The notes under the pieces were generated by a model. It did not search any database. It was not told the DNA's origin and saw nothing but the letters and a program-made list of their open reading frames with translations. Source: Actinomycetota bacterium (GTDB lineage: Bacteria > Actinomycetota > Acidimicrobiia > Acidimicrobiales > Microtrichaceae). From it: 64,000 nucleotides of DNA. The translations under genes and the position numbers were made by a program. The stretch's first letter is position 1, and each line of letters begins with the position of its first letter. Where the stretch lies: NCBI GenBank assembly GCA_016703525.1, contig JADJBW010000002.1, positions 1 to 64,000 of the forward strand, read 5' to 3'. This document shows positions 35,219 to 44,447 of this stretch, one piece after another.

Positions 35219-36571
35219 ATGGCTGGACCGAAGATCACGATGGTCGGCGCCGGGGGCATGTCCTTCGGCCCGTCGATGGTCAACGACGTGTGTCACACGC
35301 CGTCGCTCGCCGACTCGCGGCTCGTGTTGCACGACGTCAACGCCGAACGTCTCGAACGTGCCTACCGGTTCGCGGTCAAGCTGAACGACGCCACCGGATC
35401 GCGGGTGCGCGTCGAGCGCACGACCGAGCCCGCCGAAGCGTACGAGGGCGCCGACTTCGTGATGGCGAGCGCCGAGTTCGGGCGGTTCCGGCACTGGCGC
35501 GAGGACTACGAGGTGCCCAAGAAGTACGGGGCGCGTCACATCAACGGCGAGAACGGCGGCCCGGGCGCGGTGTTCCACTCGCTCCGCTCCATCGGCAACA
35601 CCCTCGCCATCTGCGCCGATATCGAGCGGCACTCGCCCGACGCGTTCCTCATCAACCTGACCAACCCGATGAGCCGCGTGACGCTCGCCATCAACCGGGC
35701 GACGAAGGTCCGCAACGTGGGGATGTGCCACGAGATGCCCGGCGGCATCGCCCGGCTTGCCAGCCGCCTCGGCATCCCCAGGCGCTACATCGCCGCCAAG
35801 GCATCGGGCATCAACCACTTCACCTTCTATACCGAGTTCCGCGACACCCGGACGGGCGAGGACCTGTTGCCGCGCATCCGCGACTACTACGCGAAGCCGT
35901 ACTTCGACTTCACCCGGCGCACCCAGCAGCTCACGCGCCTGGCCGACCACACGATGCTCGGTCGGCTCTGGACCGAATTCCACTATGTGCCACTCGTGGC
36001 TCACGTGGTGCGGACCTACGGCGTCGTGCCGTGCTCGGTCGACAGCCACATCGGCGAATACCTGCCGTTCGCGCTCGACACGGCTGACTGGATGCCCATC
36101 CCGCTCGACTTCCACGAGCCGGTCATGGTGATCGCCGAGAAGGCGGCAGCGTTCGCCGCCGACACCAAGCTCCCGCTCCCGTTGGGCCGCGCCGGCCACT
36201 CGCCCGAGGAGGTCGTCAACATCGTCGATGCGATGTGGAACGACCGGCCGACGTGGATCATGGCCACCAACGTGCCCAACGACGGCTACCTGCCCGACGT
36301 TGCGCCCGGGGCGATCGTCGAGGTCGGCGCGACCGTCGACGCGCAGGGACTGCATCCCGACGTGATGCCGCCCGTCGGCGACCCGATCGCCGGGTGGATC
36401 GACACCCAGGTGGAACTGCAGAACCTGGTGGTCGACGCCGCGATCAGCGGCGACGCCGACCTCGCCTTTCGCGCGGTGCTGGAGGACCCGTGTTCACCGC
36501 CCGACGAGGCCTCGTGCCGAGCGATGTTCGACGAGCTCCGGGCCTTGCAGGCCGACAAGCTGCCGTTCTGA
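35219..36571 (+). CDS. Glycoside hydrolase family 4 (alpha-glucosidase/galacturonase type)
   Basis: 450 aa NAD- and metal-dependent glycosidase. The NAD motif is ITMVGAGGMSFGPSMVND. Substrate and metal motifs are NGENGGPGAVFHSLRSIGN, INLTNPMSRVTLAINR, GMCHEMPGG (metal Cys) and KASGINHFTFYTEFRD (metal His). GH4 enzymes cleave by oxidation at C3 followed by elimination. The lack of a phosphate-binding signature suggests an unphosphorylated substrate, but this is uncertain. ATG 35219 begins directly at the Rossmann fold. Confidence 0.92.
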   Translation: MAGPKITMVGAGGMSFGPSMVNDVCHTPSLADSRLVLHDVNAERLERAYRFAVKLNDATGSRVRVERTTEPAEAYEGADFVMASAEFGRFRHWREDYEVPKKYGARHINGENGGPGAVFHSLRSIGNTLAICADIERHSPDAFLINLTNPMSRVTLAINRATKVRNVGMCHEMPGGIARLASRLGIPRRYIAAKASGINHFTFYTEFRDTRTGEDLLPRIRDYYAKPYFDFTRRTQQLTRLADHTMLGRLWTEFHYVPLVAHVVRTYGVVPCSVDSHIGEYLPFALDTADWMPIPLDFHEPVMVIAEKAAAFAADTKLPLPLGRAGHSPEEVVNIVDAMWNDRPTWIMATNVPNDGYLPDVAPGAIVEVGATVDAQGLHPDVMPPVGDPIAGWIDTQVELQNLVVDAAISGDADLAFRAVLEDPCSPPDEASCRAMFDELRALQADKLPF

Positions 36572-36595
36572 GCGCTCGCTCGGCGCTGGTCGGGC

Positions 36596-37336
36596 TCAGG
36601 CCCAGCCGCCGGCGTACGCCACGAACTGCCCGGTGGTGAATCCGCTCGTTCCGTCGAGGAACGCCATCGAGAAGGCGGCGAACTCCTCGCAGGAGCCCAT
36701 GCGCTTCATCGGCACCATCGCCTCGACCTGGGCGCGCACCGCAGGGTCGTCGGTGCCGGCGGCGGCGTGGAACTCGGGGAAATCCATGAAGTTCGTGCCG
36801 AGCGCGTTGACCTGCACCCCCGTGCGGGCGATCTCCATCGCGACGTTCTTCACGAGCATGTTCGCTCCGGCGCGGGTGGCCGAGTAGAGGGGAACGCCGG
36901 GCGTCGGTCGGGCACCGGCGGCGCTGGTGATCACCACCACCTGCCCGGCCCCCGCCTCGACCATCGGCGGCAGCACCGCTCGAAGGAAGGCATACGGGGC
37001 CTCGAGGTTCCCCTCGACCGCGGTGCGGAGGTCGTCGAGGGTGGTGTCGAGGAACTTCCCGCCGATGATCTGGCCGCTGAACGCGGCGGCGGCATCGATG
37101 CGGCCGAACCGCGCCATCGCCGCGTCGACCAGCCGCTGCGCCGCCCCGGGCCGGGCGAGATTGCGAACGCCGGTGACAGCCTCGACCTGTACCCCGAGCC
37201 CCTGGAGCTCGGCGACGAGTTCGTCGGTGGGATCACCGAGCACGAGGTCGTGGCCGCGGCGGGCCCATTCACGGGCCATCGCCGGACCGACGTACGACGA
37301 GGCGTTGGACAGGAGCGCGATTCGAGCGGAAGCCAT
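36596..37336 (-). CDS. SDR-fold protein with halohydrin-dehalogenase signature
   Basis: 246 aa. The SDR catalytic lysine is replaced: Ser138, Tyr151 and Arg155 form an exact S-x12-Y-x3-R. The Gly-rich NAD motif is replaced by S10-x4-Y15-x-G17 (LLSNASSYVGP), close to the T-x4-F-x-G halide-pocket motif of halohydrin dehalogenases. The stretch VQVNALGTNFMDFPEF resembles the HheC segment before its flexible loop, and the C-terminus GFTTGQFVAYAGGW is SDR-like. Such enzymes convert vicinal halohydrins to epoxides and open epoxides with azide, cyanide or nitrite, without NAD. Activity is inferred. It lies 22 bp downstream of a CoA-transferase gene. Confidence 0.8.
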   Translation of the reverse strand: MASARIALLSNASSYVGPAMAREWARRGHDLVLGDPTDELVAELQGLGVQVEAVTGVRNLARPGAAQRLVDAAMARFGRIDAAAAFSGQIIGGKFLDTTLDDLRTAVEGNLEAPYAFLRAVLPPMVEAGAGQVVVITSAAGARPTPGVPLYSATRAGANMLVKNVAMEIARTGVQVNALGTNFMDFPEFHAAAGTDDPAVRAQVEAMVPMKRMGSCEEFAAFSMAFLDGTSGFTTGQFVAYAGGWA

Positions 37337-37358
37337 GACCGGTTCCTACCACCCGTGG

Positions 37359-38648
37359 CTACCAGTAGCCGAGCGCGACCGCCTCCTCGATCAGGGAGTC
37401 GCGGAAGTCTGGATGCGCGATCGCGATCAGCGCCCTCGTGCGCTGGCGGATGCCCTTGCCCCGCAGTTCGGCGACGCCGAACTCGGTCACGACCTTGTCG
37501 ACGGTGTTTTTCATGGTGGTCACCGCGGAGCCGGCGGTGAGGCGAGGCACGATCCTCGACACGGTCCCCTCAACCGCCGTCGAGTGCAGCACCACGAACC
37601 CCTGCCCGCCCTCGGAGTACATGGCCCCGCGAGCGAAATCGGCCTGGCCGCCGGACCCCGACCAGTACCGTCCTCCCACCGTCTCCGACGCGCACTGGCC
37701 GAGGAAGTCCACCTCGACCGTCGCGTTGATCGACACCATGTTCGGCTGCTGGGCGATGACCCGCGGGTCGTTCACCCAGTCCACCGGCAGGAGCTCGATC
37801 GCGGGGTGCTCGTCGAGGAAGTCGTAGAGCCGCCGTGTGCCGAGAGCGAAGGTCGTGACGACCTTGAGTGGCCGCTTGGTCTTGTGCACCCCGGTCACGA
37901 CGCCCGACTCGATCAGGTCGACGATCGGGTCCGAGATCACCTCGGTGTGGACGCCGAGGTCACGATGGCCGCTCAGTTGCTGCAGGACCGCCGTCGGCGT
38001 CGAGCCGATGCCGGTCTGAATCGTTGCCCCGTCCGGGACGCGCTCCGCTACCAGCGCGGCGATCCGATGGTCGAGTGTGTTCGGTGTCGGCGGAGGTGCA
38101 TCGATCAGCGCGTAGTCGGTCTCGGTCCACCCAACCACGTGGCTGACGTGCAGTTCGTTTCGTCCCTGGGTGCGCGGCATGCGAGCGTTGACCTCGACGA
38201 AGAACGGCACCTGACCGATGAACGAGGCCGTGTAGTCGGCGTTCGTGCCGAGGGTGAAATAGCCGTGGGCATCGGGGGGCGACACCGACGCGAGCACGAG
38301 CTTCGGCCCGTTGAGCTGGCGCAACAGCAGCGGAACCTCGCTGAAGTGGCAGGGCACCAGGTCGATCGTTCCGGCATGGAACGCGCGACGGGTCACCGGC
38401 GACAGGAAGTACGAGATGTGGTCGAGTCGACCCGCCGCGTTCCCATGCAGGTACGCGTGGTCGTAGAGCGCATGCATCTGGTGGACGCTGACGCGCTCCA
38501 GCTCCCCCGAGTGCGCATCCATCGCCGACAGCACCGTCCTCGGCTCGCCGTTGGCGAGCGGCACGATCACATGGGTGCCGGGAACCAGATGGTCGAGGAC
38601 CGCCTCGGGGGGAACCGGGCCGGTCGCGAGGAGTCGGGAGGAAGTCAT
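37359..38648 (-). CDS. Acetyl-CoA hydrolase/transferase (4-hydroxybutyrate CoA-transferase type)
   Basis: 429 aa class I CoA-transferase. Recognisable segments are SVHQMHALYDHAYLHGNAAG, VPCHFSEVPLLLRQ, VGWTETDYALIDAPPPTPNT, GATIQTGIGSTPTAVLQQL, LGVHTEVISDPIVDLIESG (the HTE motif with the catalytic Glu), and GAMYSEGGQGFVVLHSTA followed by VTEFGVAELRGKGIRQR. It moves CoA between acetyl-CoA and another acid, or hydrolyses it. On the minus strand it precedes the halohydrin-dehalogenase-like SDR and may be in one operon with it. Confidence 0.9.
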   Translation of the reverse strand: MTSSRLLATGPVPPEAVLDHLVPGTHVIVPLANGEPRTVLSAMDAHSGELERVSVHQMHALYDHAYLHGNAAGRLDHISYFLSPVTRRAFHAGTIDLVPCHFSEVPLLLRQLNGPKLVLASVSPPDAHGYFTLGTNADYTASFIGQVPFFVEVNARMPRTQGRNELHVSHVVGWTETDYALIDAPPPTPNTLDHRIAALVAERVPDGATIQTGIGSTPTAVLQQLSGHRDLGVHTEVISDPIVDLIESGVVTGVHKTKRPLKVVTTFALGTRRLYDFLDEHPAIELLPVDWVNDPRVIAQQPNMVSINATVEVDFLGQCASETVGGRYWSGSGGQADFARGAMYSEGGQGFVVLHSTAVEGTVSRIVPRLTAGSAVTTMKNTVDKVVTEFGVAELRGKGIRQRTRALIAIAHPDFRDSLIEEAVALGYW

Positions 38649-38757
38649 GGTGGGTGCCTTGTTCGAGCGGAGCCGTGGCGCGCAGGGCGGATGCTCCTAC
38701 GATGCCATCGAGAGGTGAATCACGCGTGAACCGCTCGCGCGAGATGGGGGTGCGTTG

Positions 38758-41009
38758 GTGTCGTACGAGCCGTTCGAAGGTCATATCGGCAGGACGCAGG
38801 CGGAATCGACCCCCTGGTGGCCGACCCCCGCTCACCCCGGCCCCGATGCGCCGAACGTCGTGGTCATCCTCCTCGACGACACCGGCTTCGCACAGCTCGG
38901 CTGCTTCGGATCCGACCTCAACACCCCGAACATCGACCGGCTCGCCGCGGATGGGCTGCGGTACACGAACTTCCACGTCACGCCGCTGTGCTCGCCCACA
39001 CGCGCGTCGCTGCTCACCGGGCGCAACCACCACGAGGTGGGCATGCGCTCCATCTCGAACTTCTCCAGCGGCTATCCGCACATGCGCGGGCATATCTCAC
39101 ACCACGCGGCCACGGTCGCCGAGGTGCTGCGCGACGAGGGTACGCCACGTTCTGCGTGGGCAAGTGGCACCTCACGCCCATGGAGGACGCGTCGGCGGCC
39201 GGCCCGTTCGATCAGTGGCCCTGTCAGCGCGGGTTCGACCGCTACTACGGGTTCCTCGAGGGCGAGACCGACCAGTTCCATCCCGACCTCGTGTACGACA
39301 ACCACCACGTGGACCCGCCACGGTCCGCAGAGGACGGCTATCACCTGACCGAGGATCTCGTTGATCGGGCGGTCGGCTTCATTTCCGACTCGGTATCGGT
39401 GCGGCCCGATCGGCCCTTCTTCCTCTACCTGGCGCTCGGCGCGATGCACGCCCCGCATCAGGCGCCCGAGGCGTACCTCGCGAAGTACCGCGGCCGGTTC
39501 GACGAGGGATGGGACGTCGAGCGGGCCAAGTGGTTCGCGAACCAACAGGACCTGGGCCTCCTGCCCGAGGGAACCGAGTTGGCGCCCCGGAACCCCGGTG
39601 TGGAGCCGTGGGAGTCGCTGCCCGAGGTGCAACGCCGGCTCGCGGCACGCCTCCAGGAGGCATTCGCCGCCTTCCTCGATCACACCGACGTGCAGCTCGG
39701 CCGGTTCTTCGACGCCCTCGACCGGCTCGGCCTTACCGACGACACGATGATCGTGTTCATGTCCGACAACGGCGCGAGCCAGGAGGGCGGTCCCTTCGGG
39801 GTGATGCACGAGATGAAGTTCTTCAACTTCATCCTCGAGTCGCCCGAGGAGGCCATCGAGCGCATCGACGACATCGGCGGCCCGCACAGCCACACCAACT
39901 ATCCGTGGGGGTGGGCGCAGGCGGGCAACACCCCGTTCAAGTGGTACAAGCAGAACACGCACGAGGGAGGCGTGCACGTGCCGCTCATCATTCGGTGGCC
40001 CGGCCGCGTCGCCGACCCCGGTGCCACACGCGACCAGTTCTGCCACGTGATCGACATCGTGCCGACGATCTACGACGCGCTCGGCATCACCGCACCCGAG
40101 CTGTATCGGGGTCGAGCGCAGATGCCGATCAGCGGATCGTCCTTCCTCGACTCGGTGACCGACCCCGCCGCCTCTCCGCCGCGACGCTCCCAGTACTTCG
40201 AGATGATGGGCCATCGGGCGCTCTACGAGGACGGGTGGAAGGCGGTGACCCGGCACACCGCCGGAGTGCCCTTCGAGGACGACCAGTGGGAGCTGTACCA
40301 CCTCGACGTCGACCGCTCGGAGTGCCACGACCTCGCCGCACACCACCCGGCCAAGCTCGACGAGCTGATCGCCCGGTGGTGGGAGGAGGCCGAGCGTCAC
40401 GGGGTGCTTCCGCTCGACGACCGCACGATCGAGCTGTTCGGCACGCGATTCCGCGACCACTCCGCCCACCCCACGAGCCGCCACTACACGTACTACCCGC
40501 CGATGACGCCACTGCCGGCCCAAGCCGCGGCGCCGCTCGGCGGGCGCGACTGGGAGCTGGTCGCATCGGTCGAGCGGTCGGTCGGCGACGGCGGCGTGCT
40601 CTTCGCGTCGGGCAACGAGAACTCGGGCCTTACCCTCTTCGTGCAGGACGACCGGCTGGTGTTCGACTACAACTGCTTCGGCGAGCACCATGCCGCCGAG
40701 TCGACGATCGCCCTGCCCGTCGGCGCCTCGTCGCTCGGCGTCAGGTTCGCCCGCTCGGGCCGAGGCGCCACGGCGACGCTCGTTGTCGACGGCGAGGAGG
40801 TCGGCTCGGTCGACGTGCCGTTCGCCATGTTCATCATGTCGAGCATCGGTCCGAGCGTCGGATACGACCACGGTTCCGCGGTGAGCGAACGCTACGACGC
40901 CCCGTTCGCGTTCGAGGGGACGCTGCACCGTGTCGACATCCAGCTCGCCGCCCGCCGATCCCGCAAGGGGGATGCGGCGGACGAGCGTGCGGCGATGGCG
41001 CAGCAGTAG
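38758..41009 (+). pseudogene. Arylsulfatase-like hydrolase, one-base frameshift
   Basis: The N-terminal frame gives APNVVVILLDDTGFAQLGCF (metal Asp pair) and PLCSPTRASLLTGRN, whose Cys (about residue 78) becomes formylglycine in active sulfatases. It then gives AATVAEVLRDEG and shifts near 39141. The second frame resumes YATFCVGKWHLTPMEDASAA and continues to 41009 with FVMSDNGASQEGG-like FMSDNGASQEGG, GNTPFKWYKQNTHEGGVHVP and a C-terminal domain LFASGNENSGLTLFVQDDR. One inserted base (GAG GGC TAC) would restore it. GTG 38758 is the likely start (TTG 38755 possible). It removes sulfate esters if expressed. Confidence 0.87.
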
Positions 41010-41027
41010 TCGTCGGCCCGGTTCGGC

Positions 41028-41510
41028 TCAGCCGCCGTAGTTCATGCCGGTCGAGCGCAGGTTGAGCGGCACGCGTGCCGCGTCGCGAACCCCGGCGTTC
41101 ACAACCTCGGCGACGAACACCGTGTGGTCGCCTCGGTCGATCGTGTCGGTCACCCGGCACTCGAACCAGTACGGCACCTCGTTGAGGATCGGTGCGCCGC
41201 TGATGGCGCCGCGCTCGAAGCGATGGCCGTTTACCAGGTCGCCCTCGACCGTCGTCGAACGGAAGAACGCCTTGGCGATATCGAGTTGGTCATCGGCCAA
41301 CACGTTCACCGCGAAGGTGCCCGTGGTGCCGATGACGGCGCACAGCCCGCTGTCGGCCTTCACGCCGGCGGCGACGAGGGGCGGTTCGAACGACGCCTGG
41401 GTCAACCAGTTCACGCCGCCCGCGCCGACGTTCTCGCCGTCGCTCGAGGTCATCACGTACAGGCCGTAGGTAATGGCGCTCAGCGCCACCTTCTTGTCTT
41501 GAGGGTCCAT
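41028..41510 (-). CDS. Flavin reductase-like (DIM6/NTAB) protein
   Basis: 160 aa FMN-binding split barrel of the flavin-reductase family: LSAITYGLYVMTSSDGENVG, AGGVNWLTQASFEPPLVAAG and TGTFAVNVLADDQLDIAKAF. The C-terminal part has PILNEVPYWFECRVTDTIDR and GDHTVFVAEVVNAG. It likely reduces flavin for a partner oxygenase or acts as a small flavoprotein. ATG 41510 is 8 nt downstream of a TAGGCT box (41524-41519), a leaderless arrangement. It converges with the sulfatase gene. Confidence 0.88.
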   Translation of the reverse strand: MDPQDKKVALSAITYGLYVMTSSDGENVGAGGVNWLTQASFEPPLVAAGVKADSGLCAVIGTTGTFAVNVLADDQLDIAKAFFRSTTVEGDLVNGHRFERGAISGAPILNEVPYWFECRVTDTIDRGDHTVFVAEVVNAGVRDAARVPLNLRSTGMNYGG

Positions 41511-41518
41511 AGCCGCCG

Positions 41519-41524
41519 AGCCTA
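41519..41524 (-). promoter_or_regulatory. -10 box of the flavin reductase gene (leaderless)
   Basis: TAGGCT on the minus strand, 8 nt upstream of ATG 41510. Confidence 0.5.
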
Positions 41525-41548
41525 GGGAGTCGGATGGCGCCGCGGCGG

Positions 41549-43138
41549 TTACCGCAGGAGCTTTGCGATGCGGTGGTACATCTTGCGCTCGATCTTGTGC
41601 AGCTGCGTGAATTCGCGGTGCATCCCGTCGTGGATCGCTCGTGCCGCGGGGTCAGGCCGGAACGTTCGCTCGATGGCGACGCGGGCGGGGATCTGGTCGC
41701 GTTGCAGCATCCCGAGGCAGAGCCCGGCGAAGAAGGCCGCACCGCGAACGTTCGTGTACAGCGGCGCTTCGACTCGATGGATGCGTCGGCCGAACACGTC
41801 GGCGTGGATCTGGCACCACACGTCGGACACGGCGCCGCCGCCGAGCACCCGGAGTTCGCCGAGCGAGTGCCGCAACACCGACTCGCTCTCCTCGAGGAGC
41901 CAGCGGTTGTTGTGGGCAACGCCTTCGAGCACCGCGCGCACGATGTCGGCGCGGGTCGTCGAGAGCGACATGCCGTGGAAGCCGCCACGGAGGTCGGCGT
42001 CGGCCACCGGGGAGCGCTCGCCCTTGAGCCAGGGAGCGAACAACACGCCGCCACTGCCGGACGACGCGGTGGCGGCCACGGCATCGAGATCGGCGAAGGA
42101 CGCCTTGGCCGGCGTGGTGAGGCCGTCATCGGCGGTGACCAGCAGGTTGCGGGCCCACTCGACGCACACCCCGGAGGTGTCGTGGTTGTTTGCCAGCACG
42201 TAGTAGTCGTCGAGCGCCGAGGGGATCGAGGCCATCTGCTTGCCGATCGAGGTCTTCTTGCCCGGCACATGGCAGCTCACCCAGGACGAGGTGCTGATCG
42301 CCATGTGGCCCTCGTACGCGGCGATCGCCCCCGAGCCGAGCGTGGCCGACAGCAGATCGGGAAGCGCCGTGACCACGGGCACGCCCGCAGGGATGCCGGT
42401 CGCCGCGGCCGCCGAGTCGAGCACGGTGCCGACGACCGATCCGGTCGGCACCAACGGTGGGAGCTGGTCGGTGGTGATGCCGGCCATCGCGACCAGCGCC
42501 GGGTCGTAGGTCGTGACGCCGGTCGAGCGATTGTCGGTGAGCCACGACAACAACATCGACGTCTGCGAGGCAGCGATGCGACCGCAGAAGCGTGCGTTGA
42601 GGTAGTCGAGCGGCTCGATGAAGTGCGCGGTGCGCGCCGCGACGGCCGGTTCGTGGTTCAGGATCCAGAGCCGGTGCCCCAGCGGATCGTTGCCGGCCAG
42701 GCTCGGCGCGCCGCCCGTGCGCCGCAGGAACTCGATGATCGCCCTCGGAGCGAATCCTTCGACCGGTCCGCCGATCTGATTCCGCGCCAGCTCGCCGCCG
42801 CGGGAGTCCATCCACAACAGGCAGTCGCCGACAGCGGTGCCGTCGCGATCGACCGGCACCGTCGATCCCCACTGCCCGGTGACGGCGACGGCGATCACCC
42901 GCTGCGCGGCGTCGGGGTGGGCGGACGTGATCGACGTCGCGCCGGCGCACACGGCGTCCCACCACTGTTGCGGCTCCTGCGTGGCGCTCCCGTCGGCCCC
43001 GACCGTCGGTTCGATCCGCTCGTGCGCCGAGGCGACGATCGTGCCGTCCAGGCGGACGAGCGCCGTCTTCGGTCCGCCGGTTCCCAGGTCGACGGCCAGC
43101 ACGACGGCGTCGTCGGCGGAGTCGGTCCGTGTGCCCAT
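41549..43138 (-). CDS. FGGY-family carbohydrate kinase (xylulokinase-like)
   Basis: 529 aa sugar kinase with two actin-like halves. It shows VLAVDLGTGGPKTALVRLDG (phosphate-1 loop), VIAVAVTGQWGSTVPVDRDG, DCLLWMDSRGGE (catalytic Asp) and GGVLFAPWLKGERSPVADAD. ADP-side motifs are LRVLGGGAVSDVWCQIHADV and VRGAAFFAGL. It phosphorylates a pentulose or similar sugar; identity is uncertain. Its ATG overlaps the stop of the saccharopine-dehydrogenase-like gene by 4 bases (ATGA), so the two are coupled although they are not an obvious pathway pair. Confidence 0.88.
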   Translation of the reverse strand: MGTRTDSADDAVVLAVDLGTGGPKTALVRLDGTIVASAHERIEPTVGADGSATQEPQQWWDAVCAGATSITSAHPDAAQRVIAVAVTGQWGSTVPVDRDGTAVGDCLLWMDSRGGELARNQIGGPVEGFAPRAIIEFLRRTGGAPSLAGNDPLGHRLWILNHEPAVAARTAHFIEPLDYLNARFCGRIAASQTSMLLSWLTDNRSTGVTTYDPALVAMAGITTDQLPPLVPTGSVVGTVLDSAAAATGIPAGVPVVTALPDLLSATLGSGAIAAYEGHMAISTSSWVSCHVPGKKTSIGKQMASIPSALDDYYVLANNHDTSGVCVEWARNLLVTADDGLTTPAKASFADLDAVAATASSGSGGVLFAPWLKGERSPVADADLRGGFHGMSLSTTRADIVRAVLEGVAHNNRWLLEESESVLRHSLGELRVLGGGAVSDVWCQIHADVFGRRIHRVEAPLYTNVRGAAFFAGLCLGMLQRDQIPARVAIERTFRPDPAARAIHDGMHREFTQLHKIERKMYHRIAKLLR

Positions 43139-44379
43139 CAGCCTTGCCCACCCAGCGCCATCGGGATGATCTCACGGCTGCCGTCGGGGAGGATGTGTTC
43201 CACCGTGAGCGGAATCCCGCCCCCGTCGCCGATCGACATTCGGCCGACGACCTCGCCGGCGAGCCCGAGCAGGCGGTCGACCGGCACGATCGCCTCGGGC
43301 GGCCACACGCCGGGCCGGTCGGGGATCGCACCTTGCAGGTGGAGCGCCGCGCCGAGCGCCGCGGGGATGCCGGTGCCCTCGCCGGCGCCGGACCCGGCCG
43401 AGGTGAGCGAACACACATAGGTGTGCTCCTCGCCGTCCTTGATGCCACCGACCTCGACGCGCAGGCACCCGCCCGGCTCGGTCACCGCTGCTTCGGCGAG
43501 CAGCGCCGGTCGGTGGTGCTGGAGCAGCGCGACCATCACGTCGATCGGCGCCACCTCGACGTCGCCGACGGCGATCGGCGTCTCGAGGCCCATCCCGGCG
43601 CGCACGAGTTGCTGGGTCATCTCGAAGTAGGGGAGCGGGTACACCACGCCGAGGTTGGTGGCCCGGCGCAACGTCGGGAACACCGTGGGCAGCGTGATGG
43701 TCTCGGGATGCGGATACGGGAAGGCCGGGAACGTTCCGACCCCGGCGAAGTCGATCTCCCGGGTGTGCTCGGCGCCGCTCGCTTCGAGTTGGCGCACCGC
43801 GATCATCTCGCCGTCGATGAACAACGGCACGTCGTTCACCATCGCGTGAATGCGGTGCTTGAGCACCGCGGCACCCTCGGACGGCTCGCCGCCGTGGATG
43901 TGGCAGATGTCGGCGGAGCGGACCTCGTCGAGCAGCCCGTCGGCGCACAGCCGAACGAAGATGTTCGCCAGGCCCGGCGAGTTCCCCATGCCGATCAGCG
44001 CCGTGACGCCGGCAGCCTTCGCGCGGTCGTCGAGCGCGAGCAGCGCCTGCGTGGCATCGAGGTCGTCGCAGATGTCGACGTAGCCGACGCCGCAGCGGAT
44101 CGCCGCCTCGAGGGTGGGCGGGCCGAACCGGTAGAACGGCCCGACGCAGTTGAGCACGACCGACGCGTCGCCGATCAGCGCATCGAGGGCGCCCGGGTCG
44201 CCCACGTCGACGGCCGCGGCGCGCAGCTTGGGCGATCCGAGCTCGGCCACCACGGCCTTGGCCGCCTCGGCCCGCAGGTCCGTGACGACAACCTCGTCGA
44301 CCGCGTCGATGTGGGTCAGCGCCTCGACAGCGACGCGCCCCACCCCCCCGGCGCCGCCCAACACCACGATTGCACCCAT
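43138..44379 (-). CDS. Saccharopine dehydrogenase-like NAD(P)-binding protein
   Basis: 413 aa. It starts with a Rossmann fold (GAIVVLGGAGGVGRVAVEAL) and DEVVVTDLRAEAAKAVVAEL. It continues with LNCVGPFYRFGPPTLEAAIR, CGVGYVDICDDLDATQALLA and IGMGNSPGLANIFVRL, all typical of the saccharopine-dehydrogenase-like family. The C-terminal part holds a substrate-domain beta region (FPAFPYPHPETITLPTVF). The substrate is unknown; related proteins act on carboxynorspermidine, saccharopine or lipids. It is followed by the FGGY kinase with a 4-bp overlap. A GGGGAGA element precedes ATG 44379. Confidence 0.85.
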   Translation of the reverse strand: MGAIVVLGGAGGVGRVAVEALTHIDAVDEVVVTDLRAEAAKAVVAELGSPKLRAAAVDVGDPGALDALIGDASVVLNCVGPFYRFGPPTLEAAIRCGVGYVDICDDLDATQALLALDDRAKAAGVTALIGMGNSPGLANIFVRLCADGLLDEVRSADICHIHGGEPSEGAAVLKHRIHAMVNDVPLFIDGEMIAVRQLEASGAEHTREIDFAGVGTFPAFPYPHPETITLPTVFPTLRRATNLGVVYPLPYFEMTQQLVRAGMGLETPIAVGDVEVAPIDVMVALLQHHRPALLAEAAVTEPGGCLRVEVGGIKDGEEHTYVCSLTSAGSGAGEGTGIPAALGAALHLQGAIPDRPGVWPPEAIVPVDRLLGLAGEVVGRMSIGDGGGIPLTVEHILPDGSREIIPMALGGQG

Positions 44380-44447
44380 CGCGACTCTCCCCTTGGTCCG
44401 GTGACGGGACGACACACTATTGGTCTTGCCGGTCGGGCCGGCCGGGG

